From assembly GCA_030628905.1 (NCBI GenBank), contig DAOVQB010000037.1, forward strand, positions 1 to 27,515: 27,515 nt of DNA. The letters run 5' to 3'. The notes under the pieces were generated by a model. The model saw nothing but the letters and a program-made list of their open reading frames with translations, made no database searches and was not told the origin of the DNA. Made by a program: the position numbers and the translations under genes. The DNA is from DAOVQB01 sp023128935. GTDB taxonomy: Bacteria; Eisenbacteria; RBG-16-71-46; CAIMUX01; WJJG01. Shown piece after piece: positions 1 through 10,600 of this stretch (positions are counted from its first letter, which is position 1; the number at the start of each line of letters is the position of its first letter).

Positions 1-7
1 TATATTT

Positions 8-929
8 GTGTCGCGCCACTATCTGTCGATCGACAGGAAAGTTCTTAGCTCAATTGGGAAGGTGAAAATCCAGGCTAGCTGTCGCTTACTAGTTGTCCGC
101 GGTGCCCTACTAGCCATTTTGCTGCTCGTCGTTCTTTGCGGTCACTCCCTGCTTTGCAACGCCCTGCAATCCAGATTGGATATATTGTCGGACAAGCTGG
201 ACCAAGGCTCTATCCAAATGCTCTCAACTGCGGAGAGGCTTTCCATCTACGGATTCGGTTTGCTGATGGTGATGGGGGGGGGCTTTCCAATATCCTAAGG
301 CCGCTAAGGAACAGCTGCTGTTGTACATTCCGGGGCCTCACACACGTAGGTGGAACTCGGCATTCGCCATGGAGGCGAAGCCGGTCCGAAAGGCGTTATC
401 AGCATTTGCCAGCAGCATAGACTCCCTCGACCAAGCGGTGACTAGCGCTTCCATGTCTCCCGAAACGATTCGCATGTGCTATGGGCGGGATCCCTATCGG
501 GTGGTCCTTGCCCTAAACCCCTTGACGCTGCATGCGGACGCCAGCCGGATCAATGGTCATTGGCACATCCGGGTGGTAGGCACGGTCCCCGTGGAGTACC
601 CCCAACGGGCCCGTGTGTCTATTCCCCTGCCCACCGGTGATTGCCTTGAGGTGGATGAGGCGCTCTTCTGGGTGTTGCAGGAGACTGGCTGGCTACACCC
701 ATACTCGGCGGAGTGGTCCTGGGGAGTGCGTGCGTCGGACCTGCGCAGAACCTGTCGGCCAGATGCCGTGCTGTTGATGTTGCGGTTCCCTATGCGCGAA
801 CCAGTGGCCCGCAACGTCGACAACCTCAATGCAGACGTGGGATTCCCGGGAAAGGAAGTCTCGGACCTCGAGAGGGTCTTGCTAGAAGGTACTCCAGAAG
901 AGCGCAACAGAGTCATCTGCTTCACTTGA
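8..929 (+). CDS. Small membrane protein, reading frame broken at a G9 tract
   Basis: I do not recognise the family. One frame is open from the left edge (first start GTG at 8) to a stop at 298. It encodes a basic N-terminus, a strong membrane segment at residues 27-49 and a second hydrophobic stretch near 79-92. A second frame is open from before 282 to a stop at 929. Joining the frames inside the G run at 274-282 gives a smooth protein of about 306 residues: two membrane segments, then a soluble, Trp- and Pro-containing domain of about 200 residues. The second half has no good start of its own: the only candidates are TTG 321 and ATG 369, and coding-like sequence (Q-Y-P-K-A-A-K-E-Q) lies upstream of both. 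A one-base indel in a homopolymer, slippage or a sequencing error would each explain this. The true start may lie left of the window. Confidence 0.55.
274..282. repeat. Run of nine G at the frame break
   Basis: Nine consecutive G follow an AT. With eight G the two open frames flanking the run become one; with nine they do not. Homopolymers of this length are classic sites for slipped-strand indels and for assembly errors. Confidence 0.8.
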
Positions 930-1283
930 GCGGAAACGTTGAGCCCCTCCCTTGTGGGACAAGTAACGCTTCCTCCGAGAAAATTGCGTGTCAGCCACCT
1001 CTCCACATCCTCGCTGCCCGGCCCCTTGGAACACAAGCGGTATTGATCCAAGACCGTGGAGCCCAGGATCTCGTCGGGGCCGGTCTTGCTGGCTCCCATC
1101 CCAGGGATGACGCGGCGGACAGCTACCACCGGACCATCCAGGCGCAGCGGAAGGTCGCCTAGAGCCACCTTGCGCCGAATATTCGGCATTGCCCTTCGGC
1201 CCTGGATTGACTAAAATCCTGCGTCGACGCAACCCAACTGCGAGTAAATCGATATCTCTTAGTAACGTCACGGGAGATCTATT
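930..1283. other. 354-base gap with no convincing gene
   Basis: Neither strand carries a gene I can support. A minus-strand frame open across about 890-1189 gives a fairly protein-like sequence but overlaps the C-terminal part of the preceding gene and has no recognisable motif; it may be a relic. A perfect 12-base palindrome (TGCGTCGACGCA) lies at 1220-1231, about 50 bases before the vWA gene start, just after a TTGACT (1207-1212) that has no matching -10 element. The palindrome could be an operator, but this is weak. Confidence 0.35.
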
Positions 1284-2684
1284 GTGATCGATCTGAGGCC
1301 GTTCTCAAGAATTCAGCACCTGTTCCTGCTTTTCGCCGTTGTCGCCCTTTCCCTTCATGGTGTAGCGACTTCGTCACAGGCGAGCGAGAAACCTCTGCTG
1401 CACTACTTCGTGATTGACCGCTCGGGCTCAATCAAGTCCAACGATCTCGTGGCGCCAATCAGGGGAGCGATGATCCAGAAACTCGGTCAGCTACCCGCCG
1501 ACACAGACGTCAAAGTCGTTCTCTTCAATGATCGGGCAGACCGACGCGTGCAGTACTCGGGGATTAATGCACAGACCCTCGGCGAGTTCTCGATCTGGTT
1601 TGATGCAAACTTCGTTCCCCAGAGGGACACGCGATTATACGATACCGTAGGCGAGGCTCTCAATGAGATCCAGCAGCTTCGTTCGGCCTACCGCCGCGTT
1701 GAGCTCACTATCCTATCCGACGGGATTGAAGACCCACCTGTGTCTACTCGCTACAGGAGTTGGAAAGACCTTGAGCCACTCGCCAGCAACTTAAAGCAGA
1801 GTGAGCCGCCGTTCTTCGGCACGTGGTACACGCTAGGTTTTATGCCCGGCGAGGTTCCCGACCCTTCACTCCTAGCAACCGAGGAAGTCCCAACCGGAAA
1901 ACCTCTCCTGATCTCTACTCATCCGCAGCTCGCCACAGTGAAGTTCACGGCCTCAAAACGTTCCGGGAGTGTACCGCTTGCCGTTCAGTTCCGCGATCAG
2001 ACGGAGGGAGAGGTTGTCGCCTATGACTGGGATTTCGGAGATGGTGGTTCCAGTGATGAGCGGCATCCAGTACACGTATACGAGAAGATAGGCGAGTACA
2101 GGCCTCGCCTAACCGTTCGGAACAAGTCGGGGATTGAGTCGAAGTGCACAGGAGTGCTCCTGATTAACGTCAAACCAGTTCCCCCCTCCCGCTGGTGCCT
2201 TTGGCTTGGCCTGGGAATCGCGGCGCTGTTCTTGATCTGGGTAGCGATCGTAGTTCCCTTTATTTTGCGACCTGGCATGACCCCTCAGAAGGGGGCCGAG
2301 ATTCGCGGACACAGAACGTATAAGCTCACCCATCTATGCCGCAAACACAACTTCCGCTGGATATGGCCCCGCGGTTTCTTGGCCATCGGGGGGCGCCCCG
2401 GCGATGGCTTGCGGATAAGTGCGCCCGAGATTAGGGGGAAGTCCGTCGCCAGGATACACCGTGTCTTCGGAACAGACGCGTACCGAATGGTGATATTGAG
2501 AGACGGCTTGGTTTCCAAGGTGCGTTTTGAGCATGCACCCGATGGTACCGAAGTGCGCGAACTGCAACCTATATCCAACAAGACTTCTGTCCCCCTGCGA
2601 GATGGGAACAAGTTCGAGATCGCCGGGGAGGAATATTCCTGGGTCCAGCGGAAACGCTCGCGGCGCCAGCAAAGGAATTCATAG
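1284..2684 (+). CDS. Transmembrane vWA-PKD protein with FHA-like cytoplasmic tail
   Basis: This 466-residue protein starts at GTG 1284, seven bases after GGGAG. A signal sequence (about 1-33) is followed by a vWA domain (about 38-185) whose MIDAS metal site is complete: D45, S47, S49, T116 and D146 (in S-D-G). Next come a PKD domain (about 216-297) with the canonical Y-D-W-D-F-G-D-G core, one membrane helix (303-328), and a beta-rich tail (about 360-455) resembling a degenerate FHA domain, with the pattern G-R-P-G-D, then R-I-H, then L-R-D-G-N-K-F-E-I-A-G. The inferred topology puts vWA and PKD outside the cytoplasm and the FHA-like part inside, so the protein could link a metal-dependent adhesion module to cytoplasmic partners. 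The tubulin-like gene follows 12-21 bases later, probably in the same operon. The vWA and PKD calls are firm; the FHA call is tentative. Confidence 0.85.
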   Translation: MIDLRPFSRIQHLFLLFAVVALSLHGVATSSQASEKPLLHYFVIDRSGSIKSNDLVAPIRGAMIQKLGQLPADTDVKVVLFNDRADRRVQYSGINAQTLGEFSIWFDANFVPQRDTRLYDTVGEALNEIQQLRSAYRRVELTILSDGIEDPPVSTRYRSWKDLEPLASNLKQSEPPFFGTWYTLGFMPGEVPDPSLLATEEVPTGKPLLISTHPQLATVKFTASKRSGSVPLAVQFRDQTEGEVVAYDWDFGDGGSSDERHPVHVYEKIGEYRPRLTVRNKSGIESKCTGVLLINVKPVPPSRWCLWLGLGIAALFLIWVAIVVPFILRPGMTPQKGAEIRGHRTYKLTHLCRKHNFRWIWPRGFLAIGGRPGDGLRISAPEIRGKSVARIHRVFGTDAYRMVILRDGLVSKVRFEHAPDGTEVRELQPISNKTSVPLRDGNKFEIAGEEYSWVQRKRSRRQQRNS

Positions 2685-2705
2685 TAACCGAAGGAGATGT
2701 CTGCA

Positions 2706-5486
2706 ATGCCACAGCAAGGTGAGGGCAGGTTGCATCCCGTCCTGTTCGTGGGTCTTGGTTCGACCGGGGCTAAGATCATCTCGAAGATCAAGCCGCTTCT
2801 CGATGATGGTGCAGATGAGTTTGCCAACCGATTCTACCGATACCTGCGTGTGACCTCGGAGATCGATCCCGAACCTGGCGTTGACCGGGGCATCGCGTCC
2901 ATTGCCCTGGCAACGCGTGACCCCTCCCCTCGTGACGCCGTAGAGGTTCTCGCCAAGCATGCTGATTCTAGCACCGCCGCAAGCTTCGAAAGCTGGTGGC
3001 ATCGAGACGCTCCCGATTCTAAAGATCTCTGGATCCCTCCAGGTTCCTCGACTGGGAGAGGATCAGGTGGTGTTCGTGCCACGGGTAGGCTGCTGCTCCA
3101 TTACTACGCCACTCGAGGCGACGTAGATATCGCCGCTCGGTTCGCTGCGGTCAGGGCCGAATTGGAGGAAAGCAGGAACAATCAATCGCTGGAGAACCAG
3201 GCTCGGGTGTCAACCGACCGCATAGATTGTTACATTTTCGGCCTACTTGCCGGTGGGACTTGCAGCGGTACTCTCCAGGATCTTGCCTACCTCGCCAGGG
3301 AGGGACTTGGCGACTGCAATCTCTTCGGAGTCTTCCTTCTCGGGGACATCTGCTACGGGGGTGCGAATAGCACCGAGCGACAGCCGCTAAAGATGGAGAC
3401 CCAACGGCGTAATACCAGTTTTGCGCTGGCGGAAATGACTCTCCTGAATAGCCAAACCGGGATCGCTCTGGCCAAGCAGCACTGGGTGAGGAGAGTGGGC
3501 GGGAAACTCTTGGGCGACCTCCGCTTCGACCACTCCCCCTACCACAGTATCACCCTAATAGGAGCGAAGAACGAAAGTGGATTCTACTTGGAGAGGTTCT
3601 CTGACTATCAGGATTTTGTTGCCGAGTACTACTCAAACCTCTATGCAACTGAAACAAATGCTTGCGAAGTGGGGCGGGTGGTCGACGAGGAGGCAGCCCA
3701 TGCTTTGACCGCCGATGTCGACTTCCCTAGTCGCCCGAACAACCTCGATCGGATCGGACTCCTGAGCGTCCGCGTACCCTACAAGAAGATCTTGCTTCTG
3801 ATCTCACAGGGAATCGGTGAGGAACTCGCCACCCGTCACTTCAAGAACGGTGACGAGGCTCGGTGGCCCCGCCTTGTGCAAGCCTTCAAGAACACTGTTC
3901 TTTGGGAAAGTATAGAAAATAGCTTTCAACCACCATCCGAAGACATCACGACCCAAGAACTGGATCCGTTTCCTCAGAGCAGTGAGGAGTTCAATGCTCT
4001 GTTCACTCAGATGAGAGAGGATATCGATGCTTACTACGGGCCTTGGCATAAGGTAGAGGCCCCCAAACTCCGCGCCCGCTTGGTGGAGTTTCAGCAAGAG
4101 TGGGCCTCGGCTATCGATGAGATGCTCACAGGGGTCCTCGGCCATGCGGCGGAAGACAGCTTCAGTATGGGCGATCTGGGTTCCGCCTTGAAGACTCTCA
4201 TTGCTACCGTTGAAGACCGCCGCGACAATCTGACAGAAATGGCCGTCAAGGCTGAGCAACGTCTGTATGGCGCTGGAGATGCAAGTTTGAGCAAGGTCTT
4301 CGACGTAACGCTGCAGGAGATGGTTGAGGAGTTTCCAAAACCCAATATTGTCAAGAAGATCTTTGGACGGAAGTGGTCAGGTGCAGAGGATGTGAGCGAA
4401 ACACTGGGCAGGTACGCCCGCGAACTCAGATCCTGCGCAACGTTGCGGGCAACCGCGGCATCCCTTAACCCATTGGCCAACGAGCTACGGGCACTCTCAG
4501 TCGTACATCAGTTGATCTGCAATGTGGTCATGGAGGTGGTCCAACAAAGGAGTCGCGCTGCGGACGAGTGCTTCAAGGAAAGGAATGACAGAAGGAGCTT
4601 CCGCCTGGAACTGATCGACCGCCGCGATGAGATTAGGGAGAGCTTCGTGGACGAGATCCTTGACGCGACTTGTGAGGGTGGCGACCAACCATCGGCCACA
4701 GACCCCACTGGCACCAAGAGAGTGACAGTAAGGGATCGGTGTCGGTTCTCGATCATTGACAGCTGGCGAGGCGAGGGCGATTCCTCTCTCCTTGATGTTG
4801 CTCGGATGCTCCTGGCTCTACTGAGGGATCGCGAGGATCTTCGGACGCCCGACGCAGCCCTGCGGCTAGCCTCCGTGTCGGGGGCAATCCGCGGCCTTGA
4901 CCAAGGCCTCACGCGAGCCTTCGATCAGAAGATCAGAGATGTTGTGCAGTATAATGTCGACCGGATCACAGTCTGGGAGGCAATCAGGAAATACGTGAGC
5001 CAGCTCGAAGCCAGAACGAGAGGAAAAGACGCTCAGTCGATCCTCCACGACCTATTTGGTGTTCTTGCCGAGCGACTGACGCTCTTCACGGAGCTCAGTC
5101 CTGCGGCTGGCACGGATGTCTTCGACCAGAAGTATGGAACCCCCTATAGCTACTTCCTCTGCAACGAGCAGGACGCCTCGGATTGCTTCCGTTCCCTGGG
5201 CATTCCTGACCCCGATGCCTTCCTCGGGCGACTCCTCCAGGCCACGTTCGGCCGGAACTTCAGACCACTTGGCGCCGCCCGGACAACCGGACGCGAGTTG
5301 CTCCTGTTGACCCGCAGAAGGGGAGCACTCCCGATCCATTTCAGGGGTTTCGAGGGCGTGGCAGGGATTCTCTCCGATCCATCAACCGTCACGCCCAAAC
5401 ACGAGAAATCCTGGGTTGACCGCAGATTCCCCTTCTGGATCAAGGAATGGCATCAACAGAAAGCAAGACCCTATTTGCTCAGCTAG
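2706..5486 (+). CDS. Tubulin/FtsZ-like GTPase-fold protein (Tubulin_2 type)
   Basis: This is a large tubulin-like protein of about 926 residues. The N-terminal 260 residues show the Rossmann-type nucleotide site: G-L-G-S-T-G at 16-21, and a tubulin G-box A-G-G-T-C-S-G at 182-188 where canonical members have G-G-G-T-G-S-G. An N-T-S-F-A-L-A-E-M segment at about 236-244 fits the Asn-containing nucleotide-contact helix. The remaining 650 residues are mostly helical and lack a familiar domain. ATG 2706 is chosen because AAGGAG (2691-2696) lies nine bases upstream; ATG 2697 abuts that site and would add three residues. Tubulin_2 proteins occur in bacterial loci with vWA proteins, and some were predicted to form a membrane-remodelling system. 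Whether this one hydrolyses GTP is unknown: the Cys in the G-box is unusual and I could not place a catalytic T7 loop with confidence. Confidence 0.85.
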   Translation: MPQQGEGRLHPVLFVGLGSTGAKIISKIKPLLDDGADEFANRFYRYLRVTSEIDPEPGVDRGIASIALATRDPSPRDAVEVLAKHADSSTAASFESWWHRDAPDSKDLWIPPGSSTGRGSGGVRATGRLLLHYYATRGDVDIAARFAAVRAELEESRNNQSLENQARVSTDRIDCYIFGLLAGGTCSGTLQDLAYLAREGLGDCNLFGVFLLGDICYGGANSTERQPLKMETQRRNTSFALAEMTLLNSQTGIALAKQHWVRRVGGKLLGDLRFDHSPYHSITLIGAKNESGFYLERFSDYQDFVAEYYSNLYATETNACEVGRVVDEEAAHALTADVDFPSRPNNLDRIGLLSVRVPYKKILLLISQGIGEELATRHFKNGDEARWPRLVQAFKNTVLWESIENSFQPPSEDITTQELDPFPQSSEEFNALFTQMREDIDAYYGPWHKVEAPKLRARLVEFQQEWASAIDEMLTGVLGHAAEDSFSMGDLGSALKTLIATVEDRRDNLTEMAVKAEQRLYGAGDASLSKVFDVTLQEMVEEFPKPNIVKKIFGRKWSGAEDVSETLGRYARELRSCATLRATAASLNPLANELRALSVVHQLICNVVMEVVQQRSRAADECFKERNDRRSFRLELIDRRDEIRESFVDEILDATCEGGDQPSATDPTGTKRVTVRDRCRFSIIDSWRGEGDSSLLDVARMLLALLRDREDLRTPDAALRLASVSGAIRGLDQGLTRAFDQKIRDVVQYNVDRITVWEAIRKYVSQLEARTRGKDAQSILHDLFGVLAERLTLFTELSPAAGTDVFDQKYGTPYSYFLCNEQDASDCFRSLGIPDPDAFLGRLLQATFGRNFRPLGAARTTGRELLLLTRRRGALPIHFRGFEGVAGILSDPSTVTPKHEKSWVDRRFPFWIKEWHQQKARPYLLS

Positions 5487-5494
5487 AGGGACCG

Positions 5495-7555
5495 ATGCTA
5501 GTGCTCCTGGACCAGAACCTCGCAATTGTCGATGGGGTCAGGCTCCTGCTCTCCAACGACAATACAACGCTCCTTCTTTCTCCACCTTCGCAGCTCTCCT
5601 CCCAGGTTTGGAGAGTCATTGGCGGAAGCAGTGCCAAGACACTTCGCGCCTGGCTCGAGGAGGGCCTTGAGAGAGCTCCGCAGGTGAATCGAATCCTGCT
5701 TGTCTGGCGTTCACCCGACGATGGCTTACTCTCACTCCTTTCATTGCTAGCTCGCCTTCCCCAGGAGTATGCGATTCGGTTATCGGTGCTGCTCGTAGGT
5801 CCGCTGTCAGAAGAAGTAGAACTCAACTCCCTCTTGGATTCGGCTTCCATTGCCCGACCAGAACCCCTAGTACAGCATCTCTTCTTCATCGGCAACGAAG
5901 ACACTGAAGCAAATCCCATTGATTCGCCACGCCGCGGGCAAATGCTCCTGACCCTCCTTGAGCTCCTGATCGCAACCGGCGGGGAGGCTGGGGACCTGCT
6001 CTTCGATGACATTGGCAGCAGACCCCGCAATACATTCCGGGGATTTGGATTCCAGCGTTGGTCGCCATCGATCGTTGACTGTCGCAAACTCGTTGAGCAT
6101 CTTGCTACCGGCGTCCTTCGCAAACAGCTTCTGGAGGAGCCGCCTTCAGTGGCATTTGAGCAGGAAGAGCTCACAAGATTACCCAGCCGACTCTTCGAGA
6201 TTCTGCGGATGCTCGGCACCCCACTCGAAGGCTCCGATGCTGATCGGCCTGCGCGCTTTTCCGACAGGTTTCCTCCTGCCCGAGCCAATCCCTTCGAGGA
6301 ATGGAAGTGCCCGCATCAGCGCCAAGCAGCCATCCGCGAGGGAACTGATCTCATTGACGATAACAGCCGGGAAATCAGATCCTATCATGCGACGCTCGTG
6401 AGTAGGCTCTCTGTGCTCTCAGCCGAAGCTCGGAGCCATGGGCAAGAGATATTCATTCGTACCCGCGAGGAGCTCCGCGGAAAGATTGCTGCAGCTTCAA
6501 GTCTATCCGACCTCGCCCGTTTGCTTCGATCATTCTTCCCCGCCTTCGAAGCGCTGCGAACAGAGCGGTTCACAACACAGAAGGAACCGTGTGACACTGC
6601 GTCATCACCGGCCGCTGACCAATGGCGCAGCCGCTTTGTACATTCCGCGAGAGACGAACTCTTCGAGAGCGCGCAGAGGCTACCAACCTCAGCCCAACTA
6701 GCGGTATTCTACACCGTGTCTGGTGCACCCCTCGCCCTTGCTCTTGTTGCGCTACTTGCATCCTGGCCGACTTGGCTCAGCGCTGGTTCGGCGCTTCTTG
6801 CTGTAGGCTTCTGGGTGTTCGTCCATTTCTGGTCGCGGCAGCGTGCGAAGCAAGTCCAGGAGGAGATGTTAGAGTACTTCGCCAAGGCCAACAGATGGCT
6901 GCGGGATCTTTTTGTGGACAAGGTCAACTGGGTAGTTGACAAGACCCAGCAGAGCCTTGAAATCCAACTCGTTTCCGCGGCGGAGGCGTTTGGACATCGT
7001 CTTGGCAGCGCTTTTAGCTCGATCTTTCGGCAATGGGAGGAACTGGTCCGGGGGACACCCGGGCGTCCCCAGGACGAGTTCAACGGGCTCGGACTGAGTG
7101 ATGAGAGCCTTGATGGACTCCGGGATCGTGTCGCGGACTTTGTGAAGGCGATCGTTGCCTGGGTGGGATCGGATGCAGCCGACGAAGAGGGAATTGTAGA
7201 ACCGGAACGGATTCTGGACGATCTGTCGAGAGATGTGTATCTTCTGCTCCGCAAACAACCCTTATCCGAGGAGAGTGTTGACGATGAACTCATGAACTGC
7301 GCTGCCCAGCGGCTACTCCCTCCTATTCTTACCCGATTGGATGATCAAACACTTCAGCATGGTGTGTCGAAGGTCTTTTTCCTACCGCACGAGTACTCAG
7401 ACGCGATCATCAACCGCATAGAAAGCGCCGGGAAGGGAACGCCGATCAGGGTGCGGCGCGCGAGCATCTCGGGCCCCGCCGTTTGGATATCATCTGCTGT
7501 GTTCGATGCTGATCTGATGAGGAGGTCACTTCGAATACCGCGCGTGGGCATCTAA
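5495..7555 (+). CDS. Unknown protein with a two-helix membrane hairpin, tubulin-like partner
   Basis: I do not recognise this family. From ATG 5495 it has 686 residues; GAGGG (5486-5490) lies four bases upstream and the start is eight bases after the tubulin-like stop. An in-frame ATG at 5447 would overlap that gene by 40 bases and has a poorly placed ribosome site. The first 230 residues look alpha/beta (M-L-V-L-L-D-Q opens with a strand). The middle is helical and charged. Two adjacent membrane helices (about 401-421 and 425-445) form a hairpin, followed by an amphipathic helical tail of about 240 residues. No Walker motif or other nucleotide site was seen. A hairpin between long cytoplasmic domains would suit a membrane anchor for the tubulin-like protein; the tight spacing supports co-translation. 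The function is inferred from context only. Confidence 0.75.
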   Translation: MLVLLDQNLAIVDGVRLLLSNDNTTLLLSPPSQLSSQVWRVIGGSSAKTLRAWLEEGLERAPQVNRILLVWRSPDDGLLSLLSLLARLPQEYAIRLSVLLVGPLSEEVELNSLLDSASIARPEPLVQHLFFIGNEDTEANPIDSPRRGQMLLTLLELLIATGGEAGDLLFDDIGSRPRNTFRGFGFQRWSPSIVDCRKLVEHLATGVLRKQLLEEPPSVAFEQEELTRLPSRLFEILRMLGTPLEGSDADRPARFSDRFPPARANPFEEWKCPHQRQAAIREGTDLIDDNSREIRSYHATLVSRLSVLSAEARSHGQEIFIRTREELRGKIAAASSLSDLARLLRSFFPAFEALRTERFTTQKEPCDTASSPAADQWRSRFVHSARDELFESAQRLPTSAQLAVFYTVSGAPLALALVALLASWPTWLSAGSALLAVGFWVFVHFWSRQRAKQVQEEMLEYFAKANRWLRDLFVDKVNWVVDKTQQSLEIQLVSAAEAFGHRLGSAFSSIFRQWEELVRGTPGRPQDEFNGLGLSDESLDGLRDRVADFVKAIVAWVGSDAADEEGIVEPERILDDLSRDVYLLLRKQPLSEESVDDELMNCAAQRLLPPILTRLDDQTLQHGVSKVFFLPHEYSDAIINRIESAGKGTPIRVRRASISGPAVWISSAVFDADLMRRSLRIPRVGI

Positions 7556-7611
7556 CTGGCATGCGAACTGTGCAATCCGTAGCATTGGTTGAAACTACCG
7601 AGGAGTAACCA

Positions 7612-10600
7612 GTGGAATCCGGTGGTCTCGCTCAGCTTCTAAGACAGGAGCCCTTCTACATGGGGCAGATCTTGCGGGTGAGGCGCTTTCAAGGCACGGA
7701 CGCCGAGATATGCCCGATTGGCCTCCTCCTCAAGCATATACCCCGACTGGAAGGTGGCTCGTTGTCGATAATCCTGGGGACGCTCGGATATACCAACCCA
7801 TATGCTTCATTCTTGGGAGCGCTCGGGCAAGCGTTTCCTTTAAAACCCGGTGAGCCAGAGGATGCCATCCTGGTTTCACCCTATAGCCCTGTGCGAGAAG
7901 AGTTCTGGCAGTTGGTTTGCATTCTAGAAGCCCTTGACGAAGCTCGCCGTTGCCTAGTGCTGTGTCCTGACGAGGCAAGGGCCAAGCTTGCCACTCGCCG
8001 ATTGCGCAGCATCCTGCGCCGCGCGGATATCGAATACGCGCTCCAGCTCGTCGAAATCACGACCCGCGCGTCTTTCGGCGAATTCAACGACTCAGTGCCG
8101 ATGGTTGCGGTCCTGACGCCCGAGATGCTTGCGCATCTCCTCCATTCACCCGCCCTTCTCCAGGTCCGCGAAGCCGTGCTTTCAGCCCTCGGACGGGTGA
8201 TTCTTCCATGTCTGGAATCCTGGCAACCTGCTCTCGCCACGCATGTCGCGTTCCTTATGCGAGAGCTTCAGTTGGCCTGTGTGCTCCAGGGCTCGCATCC
8301 TGCGCTTGCTGCCACTTCCGCACGCGTAGGTGGAATCGAGGAGTTCACCTCCACGCTATGGGGTCGACCCATTGAATCGCGCTCTTTCGTGGAAGCTGAT
8401 TCCGTGGAATCAGTTCCGGTACAGCTGATCAACTACAGCGGCGCCCTCGTTCGCGATCCTGCCAGTTCGACACGGTGGGTGCGGCAGGATCCGGTAGCCG
8501 TTGCAGAGGATCTTCTGGGGTGGCTCGTTGGCAAGTTCCCAGGCCGCTTGGCTGGTGGGTATGACCTTCACTACTTGATTGACGCATCGGGCTCAATGAC
8601 AGATCGAATCGATGCTGTTAAGGGTGTTGTGGCCAGAGATTTCCGAAATCGCGTGGATGCCGGCATCTCCAGCCCAGACGACCGGGTTCGGCTTTCAGCA
8701 TTCGACACCCAGACCGAATTGGTCTACGAAGGTAGCATCGAGCCGTCCATGATCAGAGAGTTCGAGGCTGTTCTGGATGGAGTCCAGGCAACGGGCGGCA
8801 CAGATATTCCCACTGCGCTCGGTGCTTCCCTGCACAGTGCAATTGAGAGTACTGCCGCCCAGGTGGATATTGCTGTATTCAGCGATGGGGAAAGTCCGAT
8901 CTCGGCAGATGCACAGTTGACGCTCCTCGAGCTTGTACGTCGCGCTCGGTCACGTGGTCAAGCAGTACGCATCCTCTATGTCGCACTGGACATGGATCCT
9001 CCCGTGCCGATGCGTAACCTCATTGAAGCGCTTGGTGGGCGGATCCTGACACAGTCTACGGACGACCTGAGACAGGTGGAGAGGATTGGCATCGAGGAAG
9101 TTGGCGCGACCACCGTGGTCCTCCTCTCGGGAGAGAGTGGCTTGCCCGAGGATATCATTCAGAAGTACCAAACCGGGAAACGTCGACTCGTCTACACGAG
9201 AGACATTGCGTCCCTGGATGTCAAACCCGAGGAGGTTTTTGCCGTTGTCGTAAGCGGTCGCTTCCCCGAGGTGGGTGAGATCCGTGATTGTGTCCGGCAT
9301 TGGGGCCGCGGGGAGCTACCCGTTTTCCTCCTGACGCCCGCTGAAGCTTCGGCGCAGTTACTGGTCAACGACTACCCTATCGGCCAGAACCTTGTCAGGC
9401 GCCTTCTGATCTGGGATCGGAATACCGCCGCATCCACTCAGAGACTGGCCGCTGCGCTGGGCAATGGGTCAATAGATGCAATGCACTTCCGTTATCTTCT
9501 CTACGGCGCACCGGCTTTCAAGGCATTGCTTGATGACATTCTAGGTTCTGAGGCCCCCAGTGGTCGCGGAGAGCAACCACCGCTAGCACCATCCGAGATT
9601 CCTCCCGAGTTTGAACTGGATCGTAAGGGGGGTAGATGGGTCGTGAGTCCGATTGCGAAAGAAACTCCGGATGAGATCCCTGCAGCACAAGTGATGACGG
9701 TGTTCTCTGAAAATGTTGTAGTGTTAGAGGGCAAGGGAATCAGCGTGCTCCGCGATGCTGATGCGGCTCCTCTCTCGTATCATCCTGGTGCGGTGTTCGA
9801 TACGGTCAGCCAATCCGCTGAGATCAGGCGTGTTCTGCCGGACAAGATCGAACTCTGCGGGCGCTCTGTCCATCTGACAGTTCCTATCGTCCTGAATCCA
9901 CGCGTTGAGAAGCTTCGCCCAGATGTGTGGTCGCAGTACTTGGTGAGGACGCAGCATCTAGGGGATGTATCCCATGGCGAGGTACAATTCGACACTGAGA
10001 TTGCTGGCGTAAGACGATATCCCCATGCCAACCTCGACGACACTTATGACGACGAGATGATGGAGGCGGCGACACAGATCCAGTTTCGAACCTATGCCGC
10101 GCAATGGACACCCACTGACGCTTCACCTGAGATCGTAGTTGGGCTCGCGAACCTTCTCCGGCTGTGCTCGACACTGCTGTATCCCGCGCCTGAACAGAAG
10201 GTCTTCATTTTCCCGGACACAGAGAAAGAAAGCATCTTGCTGGTCGATCTCGTCAAGGGAGGCAATGGAGCCTCTGCCCCGTTCCATCAGGAATCCGACC
10301 TTCTGGCCGAGCTCATTGCGCTGGGTGGGCGCATTGCCTTGGAATGCCCATGTGAACAAGGCCTGGCCGGTGTCCGTCCAAGCGCAGCGCTACAAACCCA
10401 GGATACCGGATGTCCTCGCTGCACACGTGTTGTGGGGCCCGTCATCCTGGACAGCGGCCGAGATCGGTTCGCAGATGTACACAAGCAACAATTACTTGCA
10501 TGGCTTGAGCGACAGGATTTCCTTCCTGATTCGGCACATGTGCATCTTGAGGAAAAGTACAAAGGCATCAATGATTCCTTGCGCATTTCGGGCCCTGACC

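Noticed and set aside
1075..1092. GG-N10-GC ending in CTTGC, sigma-54-like, before the vWA gene
   Set aside because: The -24 half (CGGGGCC) is a poor match to TGGCAC and the site is about 190 bases from the start codon.
713..1162. Plus-strand open frame of 149 codons
   Set aside because: It is a shadow of the first gene in another frame, with skewed Arg/Gln/Pro composition and no start context.
557..1189. Minus-strand open frame of about 210 codons crossing the end of the first gene
   Set aside because: It overlaps most of the C-terminal half of the membrane protein gene and has no recognisable motif. Its first 100 codons look somewhat protein-like, so a relic remains possible, but I cannot support a gene.
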